Shown here piece after piece: positions 55,102 through 63,285 of a stretch of 64,000 bases of DNA. The notes below the pieces were generated by a model. The model ran no database searches. It was not told the origin of the DNA and was given only the letters and a program-made list of their open reading frames with translations. The translations under genes were made by a program, and so were the position numbers. The DNA is taken from contig CALRQP020000002.1 in NCBI GenBank assembly GCA_943370355.1, positions 124,001-188,000 on the forward strand, written 5' to 3'. The stretch comes from JADCGM01 sp943370355 (GTDB lineage: Bacteria > Pseudomonadota > Alphaproteobacteria > Sphingomonadales > Sphingomonadaceae). Positions within the stretch are counted from its first letter, which is position 1; every line of letters starts with the position of its first letter.

Positions 55102-55605
55102 TTAGTCGTTGCGTTTGGGAGGGACGAACCGTAACCGGGCCTGCGTCGTGCCGACATCGTCCGGCCGGTCGAATGCCTCAGGCATCGGCCCTCCGGGCGC
55201 GCGTGGCCGTCCGATGGCAGCAAACCAGTCTTCAAGCCCCGGCGGCATGAAAACCCAGAAGATTTGCATGTCCACCTCGCCGGTGTTGACGACCAGGTGG
55301 CGGGCATGACGACCGAACAGCACAATGCAGCCCGGCGTCAGGTCGTGTGTCACATCCTCAATGGTGCAGGTACCGGTACCTGCATGTATGAACAGAAGTT
55401 CGTGATTGCGCTGATGGCCGTGCTCGCGGACGCTGCATCCGGGCGGCAATATCTGGATCCCTGAGGAGAAGCCGTCGTAAGGCGTGTTTTCGGGGGATAG
55501 CGCGACCGACACATGGCCGCGCGATGGTAGTGGTTGCCACCACGACGGCGCCTCGTCAGGGCGGATAACCGCCGACCATCGGCCAAAATTGGGCTCCTCG
55601 CTCAT
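55102..55605 (-). CDS. cupin-domain protein
   Basis: This 167-residue protein has a single cupin fold. It has SVREHGHQRNHELLFIHAG (H-x-H...E metal motif 1) and a second motif around GCIVLFGRHARHLVVNTG. Such proteins can be small metal-dependent dioxygenases, isomerases or binding proteins. Its C-terminus is extended and charged. It starts inside the stop of the upstream alpha/beta hydrolase (ATGA overlap) and is followed by the OCD-like gene after one base, so the three are co-translated. The function is not assignable from sequence. Confidence 0.75.
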   Translation of the reverse strand: MSEEPNFGRWSAVIRPDEAPSWWQPLPSRGHVSVALSPENTPYDGFSSGIQILPPGCSVREHGHQRNHELLFIHAGTGTCTIEDVTHDLTPGCIVLFGRHARHLVVNTGEVDMQIFWVFMPPGLEDWFAAIGRPRAPGGPMPEAFDRPDDVGTTQARLRFVPPKRND

Positions 55606-56393
55606 GTGGTGAGGAACGAATCGAGGCGGGCGCGATAATCATCCGGCACCGTCACCGGTGCGAAGTGATTCCCTGTCGGCATTATCTCGAGCCTGGCACC
55701 CGGAATGAGCCGCGCCAATTCGCGCGAAAAAGGCAGCGGCGTGATCGCATCGTCACGCGCACAGATCACCATCGTTTCGGCGGTGATCTCGGAAAGCTGG
55801 TCACGAAGGTCGTGAGCGAGCACGGCATCCATCCGATCTATTTCGGTGTCCACACCGGCAAAGGCCTCCAGCCGTGTTGCGATCCCCGCCTGCATAGATT
55901 CTTAATGGTCCATCGCCCACCAGCCCGGGTTACCCAGCAGATTGCCCTGCAACAGATAGGCTGCCGGACCGCAATTCAGCAGCACCGATTTGCGAAGCGC
56001 GAACAGCTCGCTGAATGCCGGGTGCGGGCCTGCCCAGCTCGCGGACAGTACCAACCGCCCTACTCGGTGTGGCGCATTGATTGCGATATATTGCGCAATG
56101 GCACCGCCCAGAGAATGGCCAACAACATCGACGCGCGCGAGCCCAAGCCGGTCCATCAAGGCCAAGGCGTCGTGCGCCATGACCGCGACCGTCGTCCGGA
56201 GGTTGGAAGGCAGACTGTCTCCCACGTTGCGATGATCGAATGAGATACAATCGTAGCGATCGGCGAGATGGTCGATCGTACCAGCCCAGAAATCCGCGCG
56301 TCCCCCGAGTCCGACCAGCAGCAACAGCGGCGGACCCGATCCGCGTCGTACGACGTGCAGGGATGTGTCGTCGAGTTCGATCAGGTTGCTCAT
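55602..56393 (-). pseudogene. alpha/beta hydrolase interrupted by an in-frame TAA
   Basis: One frame of 264 codons encodes a typical small alpha/beta hydrolase, like 3-oxoadipate enol-lactonase or RutD. It has VGLGGRADFWAG, ISFDHRNVGDS, the elbow VVGHSLGGAIAQ, then after the break TMVICARDDAITPLPFSREL and MPTGNHFAP. A TAA at 55902-55904 splits it after about 163 codons, with the same frame continuing on both sides (ending ...WWAMDH, resuming ESMQAG). The nucleophile lies before the stop and the Asp/His lie after it. This may be a true nonsense mutation, a sequencing error, or two pieces if translation restarts at the ATG at 55895. Confidence 0.75.
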
Positions 56394-56495
56394 GACAGTG
56401 CGAGGCAGCGTTGATCAGGGATAGGTTCAGACGGTTCCATGATTGCAAGCTGACCGCGTGGTCCATGCATGACAAGTCGTTTTTGAGGCAAACTG

Positions 56496-56514
56496 CATAG
56501 ACGTGATGCATGGC
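56496..56514. promoter_or_regulatory. 19-bp regulon motif, copy A
   Basis: This reads CATAGACGTGATGCATGGC and matches copy B at 62329 in 16 of 19 bases, all three differences being transitions. It overlaps the inverted repeat TGCAT-(7)-ATGCA. It lies between the divergent hydrolase operon (start 56393) and the LysR gene (start 56551). Confidence 0.5.
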
Positions 56515-56550
56515 AGTTGCTGAATGTTACAGTCTCGTTATGCTGTCTCG

Positions 56551-57477
56551 ATGGAATTGCGTCACCTTCGTCACTTCGCTGCCGTTGTCGATGCGGGCAA
56601 CCTGTCCAAGGCGGCCGAACGCGTGTTCATCAGCCAGCCCGCCCTTACGCGCAGCATTAAAAATCTCGAGGAGATGGTCGGCGCGATTCTGCTCGAACGG
56701 CGGCCGCGGGGCATGGTGCCGACGCCGGCGGGAGATGCATTATATCGCTATGCCCGGCTCATGCTGAATGAGGCGACGCGGGCACGCGCGGAGGTCAAGG
56801 CGGTACAGGCGGGGGCACGTGGCGAACTGGCCATTGGGTTTGCGGCGATGTTCTCTGATCATATCGTCGACCGGGCTGTCGCGGCCCTTTGCAGCTCGGG
56901 CCGCGATGTTGCGCTTACGTTGACCCAGGGATTCCTAGAAGAGTTGGTGGATGCTCTGCGAGATGGGCGCCTGGACGTGATTTTTTCCAATCTGTCCAAC
57001 ATGATGCTCCCTGACGATGTCAGCGTCGAACCTATTCTGGACGTGAATGCCTATGTCTACGCGGGAGCAACGCATGAACTGGTCGGACAGCGCGGCATAG
57101 AAAAGCAGACACTTCTGGGCCAACGGTGGGCGGTCGTGGACCAACCCCATATGCGCGATTTTCTGGACCACTATTTCTCTGCTGACGGGCTGCCCATGCC
57201 CAATTTCGTGGTTCGGACCAATTCGCTCAACCTGATCCGTTCGTTGATCGCCAACGGCGGTTTCCTTGGCATTCTTCCCGAACATGTTATCCAGCGCCGC
57301 AGCCGGAGCGGCGAGGTCGAACGGATCGACGCGCCAGGTTGCCCTGTGGTGCGCAAAGCCGGAATCATCACCCGGAAATCGATGCCAAGCCGGCCGGTGG
57401 TCGACATGCTCATCGCCGAACTACGGGCAGCCTGCGAAGGTGATGCATTTCGCGCATGGGAACCGGCCAGCGATTGA
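56551..57477 (+). CDS. LysR-family transcriptional regulator
   Basis: This is a LysR-type regulator of 308 residues. The N-terminal winged helix-turn-helix is MELRHLRHFAAVVDAGNLSK followed by AAERVFISQPALTRSIKNLE. A periplasmic-binding-fold effector domain follows, with GELAIGFAAMFSDH and a C-terminal half ending near FRAWEPASD. I chose the ATG at 56551 because ELRHLRHF is the standard LysR start; an ATG at 56524 would add nine residues. It is divergent to the hydrolase-cupin-OCD operon, its probable target, and upstream of a dioxygenase/oxidoreductase pair. The inducer is unknown. Confidence 0.9.
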   Translation: MELRHLRHFAAVVDAGNLSKAAERVFISQPALTRSIKNLEEMVGAILLERRPRGMVPTPAGDALYRYARLMLNEATRARAEVKAVQAGARGELAIGFAAMFSDHIVDRAVAALCSSGRDVALTLTQGFLEELVDALRDGRLDVIFSNLSNMMLPDDVSVEPILDVNAYVYAGATHELVGQRGIEKQTLLGQRWAVVDQPHMRDFLDHYFSADGLPMPNFVVRTNSLNLIRSLIANGGFLGILPEHVIQRRSRSGEVERIDAPGCPVVRKAGIITRKSMPSRPVVDMLIAELRAACEGDAFRAWEPASD

Positions 57478-57514
57478 TTTGTAGCCATGCGCTGACCTGC
57501 CGATAACCGGATCA

Positions 57515-57533
57515 GTCACCGATGGGTGGTGAC
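57515..57533. promoter_or_regulatory. inverted repeat upstream of the dioxygenase gene
   Basis: GTCACC-GATGGGT-GGTGAC is an inverted repeat with 6-base arms, 20 bases before the PhyH-type gene, followed by another GTCAC. It could be an operator. The stem is too short for a convincing terminator and no T-run follows. Confidence 0.3.
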
Positions 57534-57552
57534 GGTTAGTCACAGGTAATTC

Positions 57553-58494
57553 ATGCCTTTCAATAGTCGCCCTCTGCGTCCCGTAAGTGATGAAGACGCC
57601 GCAATTTATGCGCGTGACGGCGTTGTATGCCTCCGCAGCGTGTTCGACGCGGAATGGCTAAAGTCGATGGAGGGCCCCGCTCGGCGACTCCTGATCGACA
57701 AAGTCGATTTTGGCCTGCTCCCGAACAATCCTGGCCGATATATGGCGCGAACCATCCCCGAATTCCGGCGTTTCATTTTCGAGAGTCCGCTTGGCGAGGC
57801 CGCTGCAAAGGTTTTGCGATCATCCTACGCGCGGTTCTTCTTCGATGAGATATTCGCGAAGGGCCCGCAATCAACCGAAAAGACAATCTGGCACAATGAT
57901 CGCATGGGCTGGCCGGTCACTTGCGAGACGACAATGGTGCCTTCGCTTTGGATTCCATTGACGCAGATCACCAAGGCAAACAGCCTCGAAGTGATCGCAG
58001 CGACACAAGACAATGACGAAAAATACTGGTTGTTCAGTCCAAATGCCCGCAAGATGATCCGCCCGGCCGACAGGGCGTCGCATCCGGATGGTGAGGCGCT
58101 GCGCGCCGATCCCGCCTATGCTGGTAGGTTCTTGACCTGGGACATGGCCGTGGGAGACATGCTCGTCGTGCACCCCCGAGCCTTGCACTATTCGCACGGA
58201 AACCCAACCGACGACTGGCGTATCGCGCTATCGGTGCGCGTCTTCGGCGATGACGTCCGTTGGTCGCCGCGACCGGACTGTCTTAACATCGCCGGCGTGA
58301 GCTTCGATGAAATGATCGAGGGCGAGGTGCCGGCAGGCGACCTCTTCCCCCTGCTGTGGTCGGTCGATGGCCAGCGTGACGACGATAGCCGTTATCCACG
58401 CGGCTTCGCGACAAGTTGGTCAGCGCAACGTCGCGACGATGTCAACGAATATGAGATATTCGAGAAGCTCAACGTTGCCGACACGCCCGCCTGA
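57553..58494 (+). CDS. phytanoyl-CoA dioxygenase (PhyH) family protein
   Basis: This 313-residue protein belongs to the Fe(II)/2-oxoglutarate-dependent PhyH group. It probably hydroxylates an aliphatic or carboxylic substrate in the cytoplasm. The iron ligands appear as His114-x-Asp116 in IWHNDRMGW and a distal His in VVHPRALHYSHGN. The Arg of WRIALSVR probably binds 2-oxoglutarate. The N-terminal YARDGVVCLRSVF is the usual family opening. It is followed after 5 bases by a GMC oxidoreductase, so hydroxylation and then alcohol oxidation is a plausible sequence. The substrate is unknown. Confidence 0.82.
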   Translation: MPFNSRPLRPVSDEDAAIYARDGVVCLRSVFDAEWLKSMEGPARRLLIDKVDFGLLPNNPGRYMARTIPEFRRFIFESPLGEAAAKVLRSSYARFFFDEIFAKGPQSTEKTIWHNDRMGWPVTCETTMVPSLWIPLTQITKANSLEVIAATQDNDEKYWLFSPNARKMIRPADRASHPDGEALRADPAYAGRFLTWDMAVGDMLVVHPRALHYSHGNPTDDWRIALSVRVFGDDVRWSPRPDCLNIAGVSFDEMIEGEVPAGDLFPLLWSVDGQRDDDSRYPRGFATSWSAQRRDDVNEYEIFEKLNVADTPA

Positions 58495-58499
58495 CTCAA

Positions 58500-60080
58500 A
58501 TGGATAATTTCGATGTCATCGTCGTTGGCGCAGGGTCGGCGGGCTGTGCGCTCGCCGCCCGTCTGAGTGAGGCGCCGCACCGTCGGGTCTTGCTGCTTGA
58601 GGCCGGGGGGGCCGACCGAGACCCCGCTATCCATATTCCCGCCGGTGTTGTCCGGCTTATCGGCAATTCCAAAGTCGATTGGGCACATTTGGCCGAACCG
58701 GACGCGTCCCGCGCGGGAAAAGTCGACCTTTGGCCGGCAGGAAAGGTTCTGGGCGGCTCCTCGTCGATCAATGGCATGCTGTTCGTGAGAGGCGCCCGAT
58801 CAGATTTCGACGGCTGGGCTGCGGCCGGCAATCGCGGATGGGGGTATGCCGACCTTCTACCCTACTTCCGGAGAATGGAGACGAGCCCGATCGGAGGGCA
58901 ATGGCGTGGTCGTTTGGGACCGCTCGAGGTCGGGCCGCTGCGTACGACCCACCCGCTAGGGCCTGCATTCATCGCCGCTGCAGTGGCCGCAGGCCTGCCA
59001 GCCAACTCTGATTATAATGGAGAAAGCCAGGAGGGCGTTTCCGCACCGCAGGTGACTCAACGCCGTGGTGCCCGCTGGAGCACGGCACGCGCCTACCTGG
59101 GGCCAGCCGCAAGACGCGCAAATTTGTCGATTGTTACTCGTGCCGAGGTGCAGCGAGTGGTTATCGCGAATGGCCGTGCGAAAGGGGTCGTGTACCGCCG
59201 CGGCGATACCGAGCATCAGGCCTATGCCCGAGAAATCGTAGTTTCCGCAGGTGCATTGGCGAGTCCGAAATTGCTTATGCTTTCGGGCGTGGGTGACGCG
59301 GAAGAACTGGCCGCGCACGGCATCGAGATCCATCATCACGCTCCGGGCGTCGGCCGTAACCTTGGCGAACATCCCAACGCCAACATGAGCTGGAATGTAC
59401 GGCAGCGGACCTACAATATGGACGCGTCCGGACCGCGCATGGCGCTTGCTCTTCTGCGTTGGCTATTGAACCGGCGAGGGCCGGCCACGAGCCCATATCC
59501 GCACGCCGTCGCGTTCCTGCGATCATCCGCTGATATCGTCGAGCCCGACATCCAGCTGATGTTCGGGCCATTTGCCTTTGCCTTTTCGCCTGACGGCGTT
59601 GTGCCATATCGGCAGCCTGCAGTGACTGTCGTCGCAGCGCTCAGCTATCCGCGCGCCCGGGGAACGCTACGGTTACGCTCCGCCGATCCACGTGATCGCC
59701 CAGTGATCGACCACCAACTGCTCGGTGATCCTCATGACGTCGAAAGACTGGTCAGCGCATGTCGCTTTGTCCGTACCATCATGGCTCAGCAGCAGATTCT
59801 TAGCGCCGTCACCGAGGAGCGACTTCCCGGTCTCGCTTGTCAAAGTGACGCCGATTGGGAGGACCATCTACGTGCGACAACCTTCCTAGGCTATCACCCC
59901 GTCGGAACCTGCGCGATGGGCCCCGACGGTGTGGTGAATGACCGGCTGCAGGTCCGCGGCATCGCGGGGTTGCGCGTTGCTGATGCCTCGATCATCCCTG
60001 CGCCGATTTCCGGCAATACAAATGCTGCGGCGATCATGATCGGAGAAAAGGCTGCGGACCTGATCTCCGAGGAGATGTGA
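58500..60080 (+). CDS. GMC-family FAD-dependent alcohol oxidoreductase
   Basis: This is a 526-residue flavoenzyme of the glucose-methanol-choline family (choline-dehydrogenase-like). It has the FAD-binding FDVIVVGAGSAGCALAARLS, LLLEAGG, the first GMC signature around GKVLGGSSSINGMLFVRG, the second around SAGALASPKLLMLSGVGD, and the C-terminal YHPVGTCAMG and SGNTNAAAIMIGEKAADLI (active His and Asn). It oxidises a primary or secondary alcohol, passing electrons to the respiratory chain or oxygen. No export signal is seen. It is cotranscribed with the PhyH-type dioxygenase and converges on the PEP-mutase-family gene 3 bases away. Confidence 0.92.
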   Translation: MDNFDVIVVGAGSAGCALAARLSEAPHRRVLLLEAGGADRDPAIHIPAGVVRLIGNSKVDWAHLAEPDASRAGKVDLWPAGKVLGGSSSINGMLFVRGARSDFDGWAAAGNRGWGYADLLPYFRRMETSPIGGQWRGRLGPLEVGPLRTTHPLGPAFIAAAVAAGLPANSDYNGESQEGVSAPQVTQRRGARWSTARAYLGPAARRANLSIVTRAEVQRVVIANGRAKGVVYRRGDTEHQAYAREIVVSAGALASPKLLMLSGVGDAEELAAHGIEIHHHAPGVGRNLGEHPNANMSWNVRQRTYNMDASGPRMALALLRWLLNRRGPATSPYPHAVAFLRSSADIVEPDIQLMFGPFAFAFSPDGVVPYRQPAVTVVAALSYPRARGTLRLRSADPRDRPVIDHQLLGDPHDVERLVSACRFVRTIMAQQQILSAVTEERLPGLACQSDADWEDHLRATTFLGYHPVGTCAMGPDGVVNDRLQVRGIAGLRVADASIIPAPISGNTNAAAIMIGEKAADLISEEM

Positions 60081-60083
60081 CTG

Positions 60084-60938
60084 CTAGGCCCAGCGTTTCG
60101 CGTCTTCCGCCAAGGCCGGCGCGCCGACCAGCTGAGCCATCTCCGGTGCGAGCAACATGCCGTCCCGCATGGACAGCGTCGATCCAGCGGCACGGGCTTG
60201 GGTGAGCATTCCCGAAACGGCTCGCGCCATCGTCTGCACAACCGCACCGGCGAACAACGCCACCTTGAAGCCCATCGGTGCCAGCTCATCGACGCTACGA
60301 TATGGCGATGGGCCGCCTTCCAGCAGATTGTGGATTAGCGGCACACGATGCGCAAAGGCCTTCGCAAGTGTCGCGGCATCTGCTGGGTTGGAGACCCCTT
60401 CGGCAAGCAGAAGATCGCAGCCGGCATCGACGTACGCGTAACACCGATCCATGGTCTCGGTGAACGCGACCGATGGCTGCGCATCGGATCGCGCCGATAT
60501 CAGCAGTTGTTCCGATTTGCGCGCGTCCTGCGCAGCCTTAATTCGACCAACCATCTCGCTGATCGGGACCAATGGTCGCGACTGTAACGCGGACATCGGC
60601 TTCAGGCTGACTTGGTCTTCAATCTGGACGGCTGATGCCCCTGCGCGTTCGAGCAGGCGGACCGTGCGCTGCAGGTTGACTGCATTTCCATAGCCGCTGT
60701 CACCGTCCACTAGAATCGGAATATCGACACGATCGGCGATGCGGGCACAGGCATCGGCCAACTCCGTCACCGTGAGCAAGCCGGCATCAGGCCGACCCAG
60801 CCGGGCATAGGATAGCGAGGCCCCCGACAGGAAAACGGCTGGAAAGCCAGCCTTCGCGACCAGCAACGCCGAAAGCCCGTCATACGCGCCGGGGACCATA
60901 AGCATGCCGGGGGATTCGAGCAGTGATTTTAACATCAT
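60084..60938 (-). CDS. isocitrate lyase/PEP mutase superfamily enzyme, atypical active site
   Basis: This 284-residue TIM-barrel protein belongs to the ICL/PEPM superfamily. It has VPGAYDGLSALLVAKAG, FLSGASLSYARLG, the Mg-binding ILVDGDSGYGNAVN (D-x-D-x-G-x-G), AVQIEDQ and LISARSDA. Where lyases have the catalytic K-K-C-G-H loop, this protein reads SLKPMSALQSR and so lacks the Cys. That makes isocitrate or methylisocitrate lyase activity unlikely; oxaloacetate decarboxylase-like, phosphonomutase-like or another C-C bond chemistry is possible. It starts inside the stop of the MFS gene upstream (ATGA), so both are one operon. Confidence 0.82.
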   Translation of the reverse strand: MMLKSLLESPGMLMVPGAYDGLSALLVAKAGFPAVFLSGASLSYARLGRPDAGLLTVTELADACARIADRVDIPILVDGDSGYGNAVNLQRTVRLLERAGASAVQIEDQVSLKPMSALQSRPLVPISEMVGRIKAAQDARKSEQLLISARSDAQPSVAFTETMDRCYAYVDAGCDLLLAEGVSNPADAATLAKAFAHRVPLIHNLLEGGPSPYRSVDELAPMGFKVALFAGAVVQTMARAVSGMLTQARAAGSTLSMRDGMLLAPEMAQLVGAPALAEDAKRWA

Positions 60939-62272
60939 GCGACCTCTTTGGCGCCAGCTGGGCTTCGCATGGCATGTACCCCAATCCCCACAATGCCGGC
61001 GCCCGCAAAGATCACACCTGTGCCGACGAAGGCAATTGAGAAGCGAATTGCCTGCGGATCACGGAGTATATCGTCTGTGAAGGCGGCGATCATCCAGGGG
61101 CCAAGACCGGCTCCGAGCAGATTGCCGAATAGCAGGTAGATCGCCATCAGCTGGGCACGCATTCGGTTGGGTGCCAAAACTGGTATCGCAGCTGGGCCTG
61201 CCCCGAATGGCATCGCCCCAAAAAACAGCACTGGCCCGAGCAGCAGCAGCGACAGAATTGGCGATCCCGCGAGCGGAAAGGCCAAAATAAACGGTGCTGC
61301 GACCAGTGCCGCTGACATCGACACCAGCAGATTGGCGTCGATGCGACCGCGAGCGAGCAGTCGATCAGCGAGCCATCCCCCACAGATCACACCCGACGTA
61401 CTGAGCACGCTCACCATTAGCCCGAAAACGGGCCCAATTTTACCAGGTGACCAGCCGTAGGTCCGGATGAAAAATGTTGGCGTCCACACATTGAGCCCGA
61501 ACTGGGCGGCAGCAAGGATCGGCAAGCCGAAAAACACTGGCCCGAGCAACCGGATATGAAGCCGGACAAATGTGAGAACCTCGGTGAGGGTTGCGTTACC
61601 TGTCGCAGTGCCTGCGAGCGCCAGTCCCTCGGCGCGGGGAGGTTCTCGAACCAAGAGCATGGTAAAGGCAAAAGCGATGCCCGGCAGGCTTGCGGCGATG
61701 AATACCAATTGCCAATCGTTGGGTCGCCCGATCAGGGGGAACTGAACGGCCGGATTGGCGGCCAGCCACCCGATGACGGCGCCGAGCACGATCAAGGCCA
61801 GTCCGGAGCCTGCAAAGCTGGAGCCGACGAAGAACCCCATTGCTCTCCCGACCTTCTGCGGCGGCAGATAGTCGCTGATCAGTGACGAGCCTGCCGGTGT
61901 CAGTGTTGCCTCGCCGATGCCGACGCAGAGGCGTGCAACAAACAGCGCTCCGAAGGAAAATGCGAACCCCCCGGCCATCGTCGATAGCGCGAACAGGAGA
62001 GCACCGGCGGCAATGATATTCCGGCGGTTCCCCGAGTCCGCAAGGCGACCCAACGGCACTGCCAATACGGCGTAGAAGAGCGCCACCGCAAGGCCTTGCA
62101 ACAAGCTGATATCGGTATCCGAAATGGCAAGATCGGCTTTGATCGGCTCGACCAACAAGATGATAACTTGGCGGTCGAGCATGGCGACCACCCCGCCAGC
62201 GCACAGGACAACAACGACCCACCAGCCCGAGCGGCTCGACGGCAAGTTGGCAGGAACGGCCACGGTCTTCAT
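60935..62272 (-). CDS. MFS transporter
   Basis: This is a 445-residue major facilitator with twelve hydrophobic segments. Its features resemble the sphingomonad MFS group often found with TonB receptors: VVAMLDRQVIILLVEPIKAD at helix 1, ISLLQGLAVALFYAVLAVPL with LGRLADSGNRRN (loop 2-3 motif), and ARLCVGIGEATLTPAGSSLI. It probably moves a small organic acid or related compound across the inner membrane. It is cotranscribed with the PEP-mutase-family gene and divergent to the IclR gene. The shared 19-bp motif is 57 bases upstream of the ATG. Confidence 0.9.
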   Translation of the reverse strand: MKTVAVPANLPSSRSGWWVVVVLCAGGVVAMLDRQVIILLVEPIKADLAISDTDISLLQGLAVALFYAVLAVPLGRLADSGNRRNIIAAGALLFALSTMAGGFAFSFGALFVARLCVGIGEATLTPAGSSLISDYLPPQKVGRAMGFFVGSSFAGSGLALIVLGAVIGWLAANPAVQFPLIGRPNDWQLVFIAASLPGIAFAFTMLLVREPPRAEGLALAGTATGNATLTEVLTFVRLHIRLLGPVFFGLPILAAAQFGLNVWTPTFFIRTYGWSPGKIGPVFGLMVSVLSTSGVICGGWLADRLLARGRIDANLLVSMSAALVAAPFILAFPLAGSPILSLLLLGPVLFFGAMPFGAGPAAIPVLAPNRMRAQLMAIYLLFGNLLGAGLGPWMIAAFTDDILRDPQAIRFSIAFVGTGVIFAGAGIVGIGVHAMRSPAGAKEVA

Positions 62273-62328
62273 GTCCCCGAACCTGCCGCATCAGCTTAAG
62301 CGGCACCAGTCAACGTTACGATAGATGC

Positions 62329-62347
62329 CATAGACGCGACGTATGGC
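62329..62347. promoter_or_regulatory. 19-bp regulon motif, copy B
   Basis: This reads CATAGACGCGACGTATGGC. With two more bases to the left it forms GCCATA-(9)-TATGGC, an inverted repeat. It nearly repeats copy A at 56496. It sits between the divergent MFS operon and the IclR gene, so IclR is the first candidate to bind it. Confidence 0.55.
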
Positions 62348-62459
62348 GCTCATCGACACATCGATTTGTGTGGGTGGTCCCTCGACGGCATCGTCACTGG
62401 CTTACGAAATGATTTTCGATCTTCGGAATATTTAAGGGAAGCAGAGAGGAGAGACAGTC

Positions 62460-63236
62460 TTGGCAAATGGATGTCCCATTCGTTCCGTCAACCGGTCGAT
62501 CGCAGCCCTTAAAGCCATAAATCAGTTCGGTAGCCTTACCGTAATGGAAATATCCAGAGCGTCTGATGTCCCCTACCCGACCGCAACCCGCATCGTTCAG
62601 ACACTGCTGGCGGAAGGTCTTATCGAGCAGGAGCCGGTCGGCAAGCGATACCGCCCAACAGCAATGGTGCGTACTCTCGCCGTTGGATTTCGCGACGACG
62701 ACAGGCTGGTGCGTGCGGCCCGCCCGCATATTGTTGCATTAACCAGAAGGACGGGCTGGCCGATCGCGATCTCGAGCCGCGTTGGGTCCGCCATGGTTCT
62801 GCTGGATAGCACCCATGCCCATACCTCGATGACATTGGGGCAGTGCTACCCGGGGTATGAATTGCCCATGCTCGACAGCGCGGCAGGCAAGCTGTCACTC
62901 GCCTTTTCGACACCGGAGGAGCGCAATATCGTTTTGAGGGCGGTTCTGTCCTCCGACATTGATTCCCACAACGATTCCTACAACGCGGTAGACCTTAGCG
63001 TCAGCCTGCGGAATGCCCTCAACGACGGGTATGTTGTTCATGGGAGCAGCTTGCTCGACACGGTTTGCATTGCCGTTCCAATTTGGGCCGGCGGACGCTT
63101 CGCAGCGGCTATGACAATGGTCTGCGGTGCCGACGAGGTGCCACGGGAAGCGGCAGCCGATGTCTATCTCGACGTTCTAAGGGCGACGACCGCAATGATT
63201 GACAACGAATTGATCGAACTTCGGGAAGCGGCCTAG
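62460..63236 (+). CDS. IclR-family transcriptional regulator
   Basis: This 258-residue regulator has an N-terminal winged helix (SVNRSIAALKAINQFGSLTV, then SDVPYPTATRIVQTLLAEGL) and a C-terminal GAF-like effector domain, with VLLDSTHAHTSMTL, PMLDSAAGKLSLAFSTPEER and a ligand-pocket segment VCIAVPIWAGGR. I use the TTG at 62460 because AGAGGAGAGA lies just upstream. It is divergent to the MFS/PEP-mutase operon and probably regulates it. The second motif copy suggests it also acts at 56.5 kb. Confidence 0.9.
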   Translation: MANGCPIRSVNRSIAALKAINQFGSLTVMEISRASDVPYPTATRIVQTLLAEGLIEQEPVGKRYRPTAMVRTLAVGFRDDDRLVRAARPHIVALTRRTGWPIAISSRVGSAMVLLDSTHAHTSMTLGQCYPGYELPMLDSAAGKLSLAFSTPEERNIVLRAVLSSDIDSHNDSYNAVDLSVSLRNALNDGYVVHGSSLLDTVCIAVPIWAGGRFAAAMTMVCGADEVPREAAADVYLDVLRATTAMIDNELIELREAA

Positions 63237-63285
63237 GTTCAGCGCCAGTAGCTAGCGTTTCGGCTGGTTCAATCTCGGCCTATTT

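Noticed and set aside
57515..57533. Hairpin as the terminator of the LysR gene.
   Set aside because: Six-base stem, no T-run; more consistent with an operator.
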